This document shows positions 18,646 through 29,020 of a stretch of DNA of 64,000 bases, in pieces. Positions within the stretch are counted from its first letter, which is position 1, and each line of letters opens with the position of its first letter. The notes below the pieces were generated by a model. That model saw nothing but the letters and a program-made list of their open reading frames with translations. It had not been told where the DNA came from and did no database searches. This stretch comes from Listeria rocourtiae FSL F6-920 (lineage in GTDB: Bacteria; Bacillota; Bacilli; Lactobacillales; Listeriaceae): assembly GCF_000525975.1 (NCBI RefSeq), contig NZ_AODK01000013.1, forward strand, positions 58,175-122,174. Reading direction: 5' to 3'. The translations under genes and the position numbers were made by a program.

Positions 18646-21600
18646 TTAATTCGTATGTTTTCTTCGTGTTGTCATCATAAATACGATACTACCGCTGATA
18701 AAGATTACTCCAAGCAAAAAAAAGCAGAGAAGAATTACTATCACCAGTTGCTGGTAATGCTTCTGTTGGAGTTACTTTTACAGGGTTTTCATCCGTTTTA
18801 TTGACTGATATATTCGTTTCCTTTTTCGGTGGTACCGTTGTTGTATTACCACCTACCGGTCCTGAGGGTGTCGTTGGTTTGACTGGTTTTGTAACTTCTC
18901 CACCACCTGGTGCCGGCGCAGCTGCGGTCAACGTGATTTGAACCGATTTCGTTGTCACCGCTCTACTGCGCATCTCACTTGTGAGCTGGACTGTTCCCTC
19001 ATAAGTACCTGCTTTTGGAGCCTCCCAATCCAGATTTGTTACAGCGAGTGTGATATCCAAATCATGTTGCTCCGTTTCACCTTCCATTTGATAATATCCA
19101 CGAGCTGCTAGTTTTTGTAACAAATAAAATTCTTTTGCACTTTGTCCAGGCTGTACCATTAGTTCAGCGACTGGTAATGTGATTTTATCTAAACTCTCAA
19201 GCTTATTTTCTCGCGGAATCACTTCGAAAATAGCCTCTACTTTATGACTAGCTGCTAGTGATTCGAATCTATACATGTTTCCTGAGAGTGTTACAGCTTT
19301 CCCATCCACAAGTACTTGTTGCAAGCGATATCCAGTGTCTGCTTTCACCGTATAACTAGGTTTTTCGCCAGCCGCATAAGTTTGTTTGCCATTTGGTGTA
19401 ATCGTTCCACCAACACCGGCCGAAGCTTCAATTTCAAAAGTTGCCGTGCCATTTTTCAAAACGATTGTGGATAGCGCTCCTACTTTTACAGTGCTCGTCT
19501 CAGCAGTTAAATTTGTCGTTGTTTCACCAATTCTAGCCCAGTATTTATTCGCTGGAATCGCGATTTCCTTCTCTGCTTTATTCGCATTGAAAGCAACAAC
19601 ATATGATGTATCACCATCTTTTAACTCGTATGCCACTACGTTCTCATCTTGTTTGATAATCTTCATTTTTTGATTAATGTCGGCATAATTGGTAAGTCGG
19701 AAAAGCGGCTCGGAATTCCGCAACTGCATCACAGCTTCGATATCTTGAACTGAATCAATGTTTTCTGCATAGCGTTCCCAATCTAACTTGTTGATAGCAT
19801 CACTAGACTGGTAGCTGTTCTCATCTTTATCTTTCGTTCTAAAAAACTCTTGTCCAGCATGAATAAACGGTACGCCCTGTGATAGCAACACCATACTCGT
19901 TGCCAATTTTTTGCATTTTCTTTTTATCCTGATCAGAGTCAGCCGGGTTCGAGTACGATAATTTATCCCACAGTGTCAAATTATCGTGAGCCTCAGCGTA
20001 CTGAATTACTTGGCTCGGTTGCGAAAAATCATAAATTCCTTGGCCTTGATCGCGAAGGCTACCTGCTAACAGATTTTTCGCAATAAGTGATTCTTTTCCT
20101 ATGGCGCCATTCACAAAACCAGGTTCTGATTCGTGTCCACCCCATGTGCTTCCCTTGATTGCATCACGAATCGAGTCATTGAAATGTGCGATTTCTGGCA
20201 TTTTAGAGGCATTTTTTTTGGTTGGCTTTAATATCACTCGCAAGCGGTGTTCCCAAATCCCAGCCTTCGCCAAGCACGATAATCGATGGATCAATTTTAT
20301 TTAATTCTGCTTTGATCGCGTTCATTGTATCGACATCATGAATTCCCATTAAGTCAAAACGGAAACCATCCATGTGGTATTCTTTCGCCCAATAAGCGAT
20401 ACTATCAACCATATATTTCCGCATCATTGCACGCTCCGAAGCGGTATCATTGCCGACACCAGTCCCATTGGAAAGCTTGCCATCATCACCATATCGGAAA
20501 TAATAACCAGGAACCGTTTTCTCGAAAGAATGAGCCCCTGCGTCAAATACGTGATTATACACAACATCCATAATCACACGCAAGCCGTTGCTATGAAGCC
20601 CTTGTACCATCTGTTTTGCCTCTTGGATTCGTGTCACCGGATTGTATGGATTCGTGCTATAGCTACCTTCTGGTACATTATAATTTTTCGGATCATAACC
20701 CCAATTATAAGGTAACGCGCCCAATTGTTCCGAAGCGCTATTGTGATTTTCCTCATTCAACGATGCATAATCAAACATCGGCAAAATTTGAACGTGCGTA
20801 ATCCCCAGTTTTTTTAGATAGTCGATTCCAGTTGCATCACCAGTTGCCGTCTTCGTCCCCTCTTGAATCACACCTAAATACTTCCCTTTATTCACCGTAT
20901 CTTTATTGGCAATCGAGAAATCCCGAATGTGCATTTCGTAAATAATCGCATCAGTCGGATTCGTAAACGCTGGCATCCGGTTCGTTTCCCAATTTGCTGG
21001 AACCATGACTGCCGGATCTAAAATAACCGAACGATTCCCATTCGCCGTTGCAGCTTTCGCATATGGATCTTGAGACACCGTTTTCTTACCATCCGCAAAA
21101 ACTAAATCATACGTATAGGCTGTACCAGAAGGAAGTTTTGTCGCGAATTCCCAAATTCCTTGTGCTTTTGGTGTCATATCATAGCTCTGTGCCACCGGGC
21201 TGTTCGGCAAATTATCCTGATATGTCGTCAACTTCACACTCGCCGCTGTTGGAGCCCATAAACGCCATACACTCTGGTTAGCACCATAAGTCGCACCCAG
21301 CGGCTCCGCACCTGTGTAAGCATATTTTGTATCAAATGCTGGATTTCGAACAATGCTCGTCGTATCCACAAGCTTCTCGCCAAATCCATCCGTCTTCACC
21401 GTCAAGGCAGCTTGAATCGACAAATCCTGCATCGTTTCAATATAGAAAATAGATGAATTCGTGACATCCCGTCTAATATTCGAAATCGTAACCGCGTTCC
21501 CATCCTCCGTAAGCGTCACATCCGCCATCAAGTCAAGCGTTGTCGCATCACGATTCAGTGTCACTTTCACTTCCTTGAAACCTGTCAAACTCGCCGTTTT

Positions 21601-22476
21601 TATCTGCTTCGTCGCATCCGCAAAGTTTGGATTCCGATAGCCAGTCTTATCCCCACTTACAATCCAAACCTCCGCTTTGCCATCATCTGTGAACAGGTAA
21701 ACAAAACGATCGTCCTCAGTTCCGTCCTTCTCCCAATTACCATTCGCATTATTCGCAATAATAAATCCTAAGTTCGACAAACTCGCCCCACTAGAAGCGC
21801 TAAAAGTCGCCTTCACCGATTGCCAATCACCGTCCGCTTGACCATCCGCAAAATTAACCGTTTGCGTTCCCGTTGCGCCATCCGCCCATGAATGCACAAA
21901 CCAATCCGTATAATCACTATCATCACGATGATAATAAAATGTCACTTCTAAATTCTCATGACTTGGTAAAACCGCCAGATTCGCCGGCTTTGTCGCAATA
22001 GCTTCCTCGCCATAATTTAGCCAAACTTCGGTAATTCCCTCTTTTGTGGAAATATAACGATCACTGCTAATATCACGATCGCCACCCCATCCAGAACCAT
22101 TTTTAATCAAAAATCCGAGCTCTGATTGGACGCCATCTACGTCCAGAATCGCTACTTTCGAATAGTCACCATACGCATTCGTGTCCTCAAAAATCACCTC
22201 ATGACCAGCGATCCCATCATTATTCCACACCCACATTTGCCAAGCTTTATTCGCTTGGTCTTTCGGATTGTAGTGAACAATGACCTTCGTTTTACTCTCC
22301 CTATTTTCCGATAACGCACTGTCATTCACCGAACTAGCTGACTTAACCTGTTGCGCTACATCTGTCTTCGGCTCTATCGTCTCTTCCGCAAAACCTTGAA
22401 TCCCGACTCCAAAACTCTGTACAGCAAAGATAGCAATCATGATGGAGACTAGATACTTACGCCACATCTTTTTCAA
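18646..22476 (-). CDS. pulA: Cell-wall-anchored type I pullulanase (three frameshifts)
   Basis: Four frame segments encode one secreted debranching enzyme of about 1275 residues. Order: signal peptide; two CBM41 starch-binding modules ('KAWQMWVWNNDG', 'DWFVHSWADG'); a CBM48-like domain ('SVWRLWAPTAASVKL'); the GH13 barrel with 'LPYNWGYDPKNY', 'MDVVYNHVFD', 'GFRFDLMGIHD' (nucleophile Asp), 'IVLGEGWDLG' (acid Glu) and 'YAEAHDNLT'; a Gly-rich domain; a Pro/Thr spacer; and an LPATG sortase motif. Each break restores with one base fewer: T8 at 20212-20219, T6 at 19907-19912 and A8 at 18716-18723. The last restores a membrane helix and RRKHTN tail. TTG 22476 is the start, 8 bases after AAGGGG; the frame's opening at 22518 falls at the transcription start. 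Confidence 0.88.
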
Positions 22477-22501
22477 ATCCCTAACCCCTTTTCTATTTAT
22501 T

Positions 22502-22553
22502 AGAAAGCGCTTACTCAATCTAAAGTATAATCAAGCTTAACTGGTTAAATCAA
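22502..22553 (-). promoter_or_regulatory. Pullulanase promoter with cre-like site
   Basis: Leftward, TTGATT (22553-22548), 18 bases and TATACT (22529-22524) form the promoter. Directly downstream, 22515-22502 reads AGTAAGCGCTTTCT, matching the palindromic cre TGAAAGCGCTTTCA at 11 of 14 bases. This suggests CcpA repression of starch breakdown. Confidence 0.65.
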
Positions 22554-22622
22554 CCTAAATTTAACTGTTAACGATAACAAGTTGTAAAATGGCTATATAT
22601 CAGATTTTTCTTCATTCCTAAT

Positions 22623-22673
22623 AAAAATAGCTGGATACAGCAATCATAGCGATTACCATACCCAGCTATTTTT
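22623..22673 (-). terminator. Bidirectional terminator behind the flotillin remnant
   Basis: AAAAATAGCTGG and CCAGCTATTTTT are perfect arms with a 27-nt internal segment that can itself fold. It abuts the stop of the flotillin remnant. Confidence 0.7.
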
Positions 22674-23171
22674 AACCTTCCTCTACATTATCCCCTGTTT
22701 CTTCCACTTCTGTAACTTCTACAGGTTTCTGCGATTTCACAGCATCCGTCAAATCCTTAATGCTTCCTTTTACATTCCCTTTGCCTGAAAAATTCTCAAG
22801 CAATTCACGGATATCAAGCCCTGTCGTTGCTTTCAAGCTTTCTTGTGCTGTCGCCATCAAATTCGTCGCATAACCGCTAACCTTATTCGCGCCACCATTG
22901 CTTTCACTACTACCAGTATCCACAACTGTAATCGTATCAATATTCCCCATCGGAGCCACCACTTGTTTTGCATACTCAGGAAGCATACTCACGATCATAT
23001 CAAGCATCGCAGCCTGGCCGTATAACTCGTATGCTTCGGCAAGACCTTGTAGCTTAATAACTTCGGCTGCGGGCTGTACCATGCGCACGTTCTGCCTCTG
23101 CTTTTGCGATACCTTGTACTCGTACTTGCTCGGCTTCGGCTTTTGCTAGCGTTTCGATTCTATTTAGACTT
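22672..23171 (-). pseudogene. Flotillin-like protein, C-terminal remnant
   Basis: The frame at 23088-22672 encodes 'AAEVIKLQGLAEAYELYG' and 'LPEYAKQVVAPMGNIDTITV', matching the C-terminal part of flotillins (FloT/YuaG type). Upstream in another frame to about 23165 is 'ETLAKAEAEQVRVQGIAKAE', the Glu-Ala repeat region. The two join if one C of the CCC at about 23063 is removed. The whole N-terminal SPFH domain and membrane hairpin, some 300 residues, is missing, and the remnant starts at the stop of the glutathione peroxidase gene. So this is a truncated gene or an assembly join, not just a frameshift. Confidence 0.75.
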
Positions 23172-23173
23172 GA

Positions 23174-23647
23174 TTATAATAAGGATTCGATTTTTCCCTT
23201 CATACCTATCGGACTGTCTTTTGGTGCGTAGCGTTCAACTACATTGCCATCGCGATCTAGTAGGAACTTTGTGAAATTCCATTTGATTCCGCCGCCTAGT
23301 AGTCCTTTTTTTTGCTTTGTCAATATGTCAAATACGGGATTAATATCGGAGCCCCGCACTTTTGATTTCGCGAAAAGCGGGAAAGTCACACCGTAATTAA
23401 TTTTGCAAAACTCCTCGATTTCGCCAGATGTGTCTAGTTCCTGATTCATGAAACTGTCTGATGGGAACCCCAAAACCGTAAATCCTCTATCTTTATATTC
23501 TTGATAGAGTTTTTCTAATTCTTCGTATTGTGGCGTGAAACCGCATTTGCTCGCTGTGTTTACGACAACCACAACCTCACCTTTATACTGATTTAGTGAT
23601 ACCTTTTCGCCATGTAGTGTTTCTTGCTCTAATTCAAAAATAGACAT
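23174..23647 (-). CDS. Glutathione peroxidase family protein
   Basis: This 157-residue thiol peroxidase reduces hydroperoxides, probably with thioredoxin in Firmicutes. The peroxidatic Cys is in 'NTASKCGFTPQYEELEKLY', followed by 'VLGFPSDSFMNQE' (Gln is replaced by Ser in the usual F-P-C-N-Q-F motif, so the second Cys is absent) and 'IKWNFTKFLLDRDGNVVERY' with the catalytic Trp-Asn-Phe. It sits 12 bases after the M42 peptidase gene and is likely cotranscribed. Confidence 0.88.
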   Translation of the reverse strand: MSIFELEQETLHGEKVSLNQYKGEVVVVVNTASKCGFTPQYEELEKLYQEYKDRGFTVLGFPSDSFMNQELDTSGEIEEFCKINYGVTFPLFAKSKVRGSDINPVFDILTKQKKGLLGGGIKWNFTKFLLDRDGNVVERYAPKDSPIGMKGKIESLL

Positions 23648-23659
23648 ATTCTCCTCCTC

Positions 23660-24712
23660 CTATTTCACCATTTTAGAAAATAAATACGCGTGTACTAATT
23701 TTTCTGTGTGATATAAAGAATCTCGGTGTGTCCGTTCGTATGCATGACTTGCATCGATTCCTGGGCCAATCAAACCGTGCACAATATCAAACCCAGCCTT
23801 AATTGCAGCACTTGCATCGGAACTATAAAATGGATAAATATCGACTTTATAGTCAATCTCATTCTCTTTACAAAGTTGTACAAGATTTTTCCGTAAACCG
23901 TAATGGTAAGGACCACTCCCATCTTTTGCACAAATCGAAACGGTATACTCATCCGATGTTTGTCCATCACCAAGCGCGCCCATATCAATCGCCAAATACT
24001 CAATCGTCTCATCTGGAATATTGGAGTTTCCGCCGTAACCAATTTCTTCATTATTAGAAATTAAAAAATTCGTCGTATATGGTAATTCCGCGCTATCTTC
24101 TTGCAACTTTTTCAGTAAGCGGAGCAAAATGGCAACGCTCGCTTTATCATCTAGATGGCGTGATTTGATAAACTCCTCGTTAATGATTTCCACGCGTGGA
24201 TCAAGTGACACAAAGTCTCCAACGCCGATTCCCAATTTAGAAACATCTTCCTGATTAAAAACTTTCGCATCCAGACGAATCTCAATATTTTTTGCGTCAC
24301 GTGGCGCCGTTCCAGCATCTTGATATACATGAACAGACGTTTGATGCATCAAAATCGTTCCTGTAAATTGCTTACCATCACTCGTTTCAATCAGACAATA
24401 TTCTCCTTCGATAGCATTAAAACGGTAACCTCCAATTAAGTTAATCGCCAATCGTCCATCTGGTTTCACCTGCTTAACCATTGCTCCCAATGTATCCACA
24501 TGCGCCGTCAACATCCGCTGCTTCGATACATCTTTTCCTGGAACGCTAACTAATAATGCACCTTTATGATTTCTCTTACTCGCGATACCCGCCTCTTTCA
24601 AGTAATTTTCCACAAAAGCAAGTACCTGTTCTGTATTTCCAGTCGGACTCGGTATCGATGTCAACGCCTTGATTAGCTCCATCGTCTTTAATGTATTTGG
24701 TTCAAACGCCAT
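23660..24712 (-). CDS. M42 family metallopeptidase
   Basis: This 350-residue enzyme resembles glutamyl or broad aminopeptidases of the PepA/YsdC/FrvX family, which use two zinc ions. Metal-site blocks are 'RMLTAHVDTLGAMV' (His, Asp), 'SRHLDDKASVAILL' (Asp), 'NNEEIGYGGNSN' (Glu-Glu, base and ligand) and 'HAYERTHRDSLYHTEKL' (last His). Length is standard. It heads a two-gene leftward unit with glutathione peroxidase. Cytosolic peptide turnover is the likely role. Confidence 0.88.
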   Translation of the reverse strand: MAFEPNTLKTMELIKALTSIPSPTGNTEQVLAFVENYLKEAGIASKRNHKGALLVSVPGKDVSKQRMLTAHVDTLGAMVKQVKPDGRLAINLIGGYRFNAIEGEYCLIETSDGKQFTGTILMHQTSVHVYQDAGTAPRDAKNIEIRLDAKVFNQEDVSKLGIGVGDFVSLDPRVEIINEEFIKSRHLDDKASVAILLRLLKKLQEDSAELPYTTNFLISNNEEIGYGGNSNIPDETIEYLAIDMGALGDGQTSDEYTVSICAKDGSGPYHYGLRKNLVQLCKENEIDYKVDIYPFYSSDASAAIKAGFDIVHGLIGPGIDASHAYERTHRDSLYHTEKLVHAYLFSKMVK

Positions 24713-24844
24713 TCTCTAATTCCCCCTCACGCTTTCTTCTCAATTCATTATACTCCTTTTTCAAAATAATGACGGCTATTCTGCTTTTTTCGTTTTGACT
24801 TATGTTATAATTTTTATTGATGTGTGAAAGGAGTTTTTATTAAA

Positions 24845-26320
24845 ATGGAACAAACGAATACAAAAAGGACCGCCGTTACAATCGCCGTGTTTGTAGCAAC
24901 TTTTATGGCCGCGATTGAGGGCACCATTGTTAGTACTGCGATGCCTACTATTGTTAGCGCCTTAAATGGCATCGAGCTAATGAACTGGATATTTTCGATC
25001 TATTTACTTACTTCGGCCGTTACTGTCCCAATTTACGGAAAATTATCCGATTTGTTCGGTCGCAAAAAAATATTTATCATTGCCACCGTTATTTTCATTA
25101 TCGGCTCCTCGCTCTGCGGCTTTGCGCAAACGATGGAACAACTCATTATTTTTCGAGCCATTCAAGGCATTGGGGCTGGCGGTATTTTACCAACAACGAT
25201 GACGATTATTGCCGATGTCTACCCATTTGAAAAACGTGCTAAAGTTCTCGGTTTCATGGGATCTGCTTGGGGAATTGCCGGCGTTTTTGGGCCATTACTC
25301 GGTGGATTTTTAGTAGACCAATTATCATGGCACTGGATTTTCTTCATCAATGTACCGGTTGGCGTTTTAACAATTATACTTATCTCGATGTATTTGAAAG
25401 AGCACATAGTCAGGGTGAAGTTGCCGATTGATTACCTTGGCACCACGTTATTCACAATCGCATTACTCGGCCTATTATTTGCCTTGCAACGAGCCGGTGA
25501 AACGCTAAATTGGCTGGAACCACTTGTCCTTGTTTTGCTAGTCGGTTCGGTGATTCTGTTCGTAGCCTTTTACTTCGCTGAAAAACGAGCGCAAGACCCA
25601 ATTATGCCGTTCGTCCTCTTTAAAAATCCAGTCGTATTAATCGGCAACTTAATCGGTTTTCTTGTGAGCGCGTTTTTGATTGGTATCAATGTCTACATCC
25701 CCATGTGGGCGCAAGGTATGATGGGGCATGGTGCAATGATTGCTGGACTAATGATTGCACCACTGTCGGTGAGCTGGATTATCGGCTCCTTTATCGGCGG
25801 ACGTTTGCTAATGTCAATTGGTAATCGTCATACAGTTGGTATTGGCGTCATTATTACGACCGTTAGTGGCCTTTTCTTGGCGCTATTTCCGAGCACAACG
25901 CCAGACGTTTATTTCTATCTCGATAGTGCTTTGATGGGCTTTGGGTTTGGAATTATTTTCACGACAACGACTGTCACCGTCCAAGATGCTGTTAAAAAAG
26001 AGCAGACCGGCATCGCAACGGCTTCCAATACGCTATTTCGGACAGTCGGTCAAACGATTGGTGTTGCTGTATTTGGAACCATTTTCAACTCAGTCTTAGC
26101 AAACAGCTTTAAAAATGCCGAAGTCGGCGTTAACCGCGATAATTTAAACCAGCTTATCAGTCCCCAAACATCAGGAAATGTCGACACCGCTCTCATCGAA
26201 CCATTGCAAAATGTTCTATATAGCGGACTCCATATGGTTTTTTGGGCTATGTTTGCCTGCTGCCTGCTCAGTTATGCGATTCATTTTATCTTACCTAAAA
26301 AGCATATTTCCGGAAATTAA
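24845..26320 (+). CDS. MFS drug exporter, DHA2 (14-helix) family
   Basis: This 491-residue transporter has 14 hydrophobic segments. It shows motif A 'GKLSDLFGRKKIFIIATVIF', quoted to its core GKLSDLFGRKK, motif C 'GSAWGIAGVFGPLLGGFL', and the helix-1 motif 'MAAIEGTIVSTAMPTI', which define proton-driven QacA/EmrB-type exporters. The reading frame starts at GTG 24824, but that codon is inside the AAAGGAG ribosome site; ATG 24845 is used. Substrates cannot be told from sequence. Confidence 0.88.
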   Translation: MEQTNTKRTAVTIAVFVATFMAAIEGTIVSTAMPTIVSALNGIELMNWIFSIYLLTSAVTVPIYGKLSDLFGRKKIFIIATVIFIIGSSLCGFAQTMEQLIIFRAIQGIGAGGILPTTMTIIADVYPFEKRAKVLGFMGSAWGIAGVFGPLLGGFLVDQLSWHWIFFINVPVGVLTIILISMYLKEHIVRVKLPIDYLGTTLFTIALLGLLFALQRAGETLNWLEPLVLVLLVGSVILFVAFYFAEKRAQDPIMPFVLFKNPVVLIGNLIGFLVSAFLIGINVYIPMWAQGMMGHGAMIAGLMIAPLSVSWIIGSFIGGRLLMSIGNRHTVGIGVIITTVSGLFLALFPSTTPDVYFYLDSALMGFGFGIIFTTTTVTVQDAVKKEQTGIATASNTLFRTVGQTIGVAVFGTIFNSVLANSFKNAEVGVNRDNLNQLISPQTSGNVDTALIEPLQNVLYSGLHMVFWAMFACCLLSYAIHFILPKKHISGN

Positions 26321-26323
26321 TTA

Positions 26324-26374
26324 AAAAAGTAGTGAGGTAAAGTCTGACTTCCAGATTTATCCCCACTACTTTTT
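26324..26374 (+). terminator. Bidirectional terminator between MFS gene and ilvE
   Basis: AAAAAGTAGTG and CACTACTTTTT arms surround a central part with GGTAAA/TTTATC pairing. A and T tracts lie outside. Confidence 0.8.
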
Positions 26375-26414
26375 ATATTGATTCTATCATTCTACTCGAC
26401 GTAAGCTACAAAAA

Positions 26415-27438
26415 TTACTTCACTTTATAAATCCAACCCTCAGGTGCTTCTACATCACCAAACTGAATGCCACAAAGTTCATCGTACAATTTTTTTTGTT
26501 ACTGGGCCGACTTCTGTTTCACTATAAAAAACATGAAAGTCATCGCCATTTTGAATCCCGCCGATTGGAGAAATGACCGCAGCTGTTCCACACGCACCAG
26601 CTTCTGTAAACTCATCTAGCTTATCGATAAACACATCACTTTCCTCAGCTTTCATACCTAAGCGATGTTCTGCCAAATAAAGCAATGAATATTTCGTAAT
26701 ACTAGGTAAAATCGATGGTGAGAACGGTGTTACAAAACGATTATCTTTCGTGATACCGAAGAAGTTCGCCGCTCCTACTTCTTCAATTTTTGTATGTGTC
26801 GCGGGATCTAAATAAATGCAGTCGCTGAACTCGCGATCTTTCGCTATTTTCCCTGGATACAAGCTTGCCGCGTAATTACCGCCAACTTTCGCAGCTCCTG
26901 TACCGTTTGGCGCTGCACGATCATACTCTGAAATAATGAAGTTCGTTGGATTCAAGCCACCTTTGAAATATGGACCAACTGGACAACAAAAAACAGAAAA
27001 CATGAACTTAGGTGCTGTTCGAACTCCTAAGTTATCGCCAATTCCAATCAAGTATGGGCGTAAATACATCGTCCCACCCGAGCCATATGGTGGCATATAA
27101 GCTTCATTTGCTGCAACAACTTGCTTACATGCTTCAATAAAACGCTCTTCTGGAAATTCAGGCATCAATAACCGATCACAACTGCGCTTCATTCGTTTTG
27201 CATTTTGGTCCGGTCGGAATAAATTAATCGACCCATCTGCGCAACGATACGCTTTTAGTCCCTCGAAACATTGTTGTCCGTAGTGAATCGCTGTGGAGCC
27301 TTCCGCGATGTGAACGACATTATCTTCTGTCATTTTCCCTTCATCCCACTTGCCATTTTCCCAAATAGAAACATAGCGTAAATCCGTTTTAATGTACTCA
27401 AAACCAAGTGTGCTCCAATCAATATCCTTACTACTCAT
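26415..27438 (-). CDS. ilvE: Branched-chain amino acid aminotransferase (3' frameshift)
   Basis: This PLP enzyme makes Val, Leu and Ile from their keto acids, with glutamate as donor. Seen are 'HYGQQCFEGLKAYR', 'GAAKVGGNYAASLYP' (catalytic Lys in KVGGNYA), 'IEEVGAANFFGI' and 'GACGTAAVISPIG'. The frame as read stops at 26479 after 'GPVTKKIVR'. Reading the T8 run at 26490-26497 as seven bases gives 'KKLYDELCGIQFGDVEAPEG' and a stop at 26415, the normal 340-residue length. I infer a sequence error. It is a single gene. Confidence 0.9.
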
Positions 27439-27675
27439 GCGATTCCCACCCTTTTTCTTCTATTATTTGATTTGTTTATTATATCATAACTCCACAGCTT
27501 TTGAAAAAAGACACGCAATCCTTTGAAAAAAAACTGATTATTTAAGCAAAAGTTTCCCTATCGTTTTCATTTTGTGGTAGAATGTAAATACGTTATCGAA
27601 GTTTGGCTCTTAATATCTTGCTCACAGGTTATTGTCTAATAATTCGGACAACGAATAAAGAAGGGGGATTTACAA

Positions 27676-28425
27676 ATGTCAGAAGCAAAAATGTTGGAAC
27701 AAAAGATTTGGAGTAATGTTTTAAACGAGGAATTGGACTTATTAATTTATTTACCACCAACGTTTTCGCCGCTTTCGAAGTACCCTTTTTTCTTAGTACA
27801 GGACGGTAAGGACTATTTTCAGTTTGGTAAGTTGGCGCGGTTTGCTGATGAATTGGCAGAAAGTCATCAGATTCAAGAGGCAATTTTTGTTGGTATTCCT
27901 TACAAAACTGTAGAAAATCGTCGCGCAAAATATCATCCGAGTGGCTCGCAAAACGAAGCTTATATCCGCTTTTTAGCGCATGAGCTCGTGCCATATATTG
28001 AATCTGCTTTTCCAACATATCACATGGGGGCAAGTAGATTTTTGATGGGAGACTCCTTGGGTGCTAGCGTATCCTTAAAAGCGGCGCTGAAATATCCGCA
28101 TACTTTTGGTAATGTAATTTTGCACTCCCCACTCGTGAACGACGAACTGATGACGCTTGCGAAGAAAGCGAATCCTGCACTTGTGAAAATTTTCCACGTG
28201 ATCGGTAGTGAAGAAACAGAGGTTTCCATGACAGATAATGAGGTTGCCAATTTTTTAGAACCTAATTTAGGACTTCATCAGGTTTTGCAATCACGCGGTT
28301 TTGAGTATTATTTTCAGGAGTTCGAAGGCAAGCATCGCTGGAAATATTGGCAACCATTTGTCAAGGAAGCATTACAATTTATGCTAGACAAAGAACAATT
28401 CGAAACAGAAGATATGACCGTTTAA
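27676..28425 (+). CDS. Alpha/beta-hydrolase, putative esterase family
   Basis: This 249-residue protein resembles the esterase D / enterochelin-esterase-like group. The nucleophile elbow is 'LMGDSLGASVSL' (G-D-S-L-G), the likely catalytic His is in 'FEGKHRWKYWQPF', and 'LVQDGKDYFQFG' forms the oxyanion-side strand. No signal peptide is seen. ATG 27676 follows GAAGGGGG. It lies 15 bases before a GNAT gene with its own AAGGAGG, so the two are one operon. Substrate is unknown. Confidence 0.8.
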   Translation: MSEAKMLEQKIWSNVLNEELDLLIYLPPTFSPLSKYPFFLVQDGKDYFQFGKLARFADELAESHQIQEAIFVGIPYKTVENRRAKYHPSGSQNEAYIRFLAHELVPYIESAFPTYHMGASRFLMGDSLGASVSLKAALKYPHTFGNVILHSPLVNDELMTLAKKANPALVKIFHVIGSEETEVSMTDNEVANFLEPNLGLHQVLQSRGFEYYFQEFEGKHRWKYWQPFVKEALQFMLDKEQFETEDMTV

Positions 28426-28440
28426 GGAGGAATAGAAAGC

Positions 28441-28875
28441 ATGACAGTAAAGCAAGTAACAGATGAAAAAGGGAAACAAGATGCCTTTGATATTCGAAAT
28501 GAGGTATTTGTTTTGGAACAAAAAGTCGATCCAGAATTAGAGTGGGACGAGTTCGATAAGCTTGATTCGACCGTCATGTTTGTAGATTATGATGAAGATG
28601 GTACAGCGCTTGCAACAGGTAGATTCCGCGTATTGCCTGAATATGGGAAAGTAGAGCGAATCTGTTCTCGTAAAGTAGCCCGTAAAAAAGGAAGCGGTCG
28701 CCGTATTATTGAGGCCATTGAGCAAGAGGCATTAGCACAAAATGTAACTTTATTAAAGCTAGGCGCACAAACAACAGCAATTCCATTTTATGAAAAGTTA
28801 GGCTATGAAGTATGTTCTGATATTTTCATGGATGCGGGAATTGAGCATAAAGATATGAAAAAGCAATTGAAATAA
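28441..28875 (+). CDS. GNAT family N-acetyltransferase
   Basis: This 144-residue protein resembles the YjcF/ElaA-type GNAT group: 'FDIRNEVFVLEQKVDPELEW' at the start, 'ATGRFRVLPEYGKVERICS' for the central strands, and the acetyl-CoA loop 'RKKGSGRRIIEAIEQEAL' (R-x-x-G-x-G/R). 'GAQTTAIPFYEKLGYE' closes the fold. Substrate is unknown. It is the second gene after the esterase and ends at a terminator. Confidence 0.85.
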   Translation: MTVKQVTDEKGKQDAFDIRNEVFVLEQKVDPELEWDEFDKLDSTVMFVDYDEDGTALATGRFRVLPEYGKVERICSRKVARKKGSGRRIIEAIEQEALAQNVTLLKLGAQTTAIPFYEKLGYEVCSDIFMDAGIEHKDMKKQLK

Positions 28876-28884
28876 GGACAGTGA

Positions 28885-28913
28885 GAATTCCCTAATCCGG
28901 AATTCTTTTTTTT
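28885..28913 (+). terminator. Terminator of the esterase-GNAT operon
   Basis: GAATTCC and GGAATTC arms around a 7-nt loop are followed by a T9 tract. Confidence 0.85.
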
Positions 28914-28926
28914 ATGAGCAAAATAG

Positions 28927-28982
28927 TTGAAAGTCAAAATTGGTCAGAGTATACTAATATCATAAGGTCAAATAAAGTCAAA
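28927..28982 (+). promoter_or_regulatory. clpE promoter with two CtsR operators
   Basis: TTGAAA (28927-28932), 17 bases and TATACT (28950-28955) form the promoter. A CtsR site AGTCAAA-ATT-GGTCAGA (28932-28948) lies between the boxes. A perfect one, GGTCAAA-TAA-AGTCAAA (28966-28982), lies just downstream of the -10. This matches the CtsR consensus of paired (A/G)GTCAAA heptads three bases apart, so heat-shock derepression is expected. Confidence 0.9.
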
Positions 28983-29020
28983 GTCAGACCTAAATCTCAA
29001 AATTTATGGGAGGTTTTCAA

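Noticed and set aside
22477..22518. Longer N-terminus for the pullulanase
   Set aside because: The codon at 22518 lies at the expected transcription start and inside the promoter-cre region; TTG 22476 has a proper ribosome site and begins the signal peptide.
27600..27660. TTGTC/GACAA inverted repeat before the esterase gene
   Set aside because: Short arms, no T tract and no fit to a known operator; likely chance.
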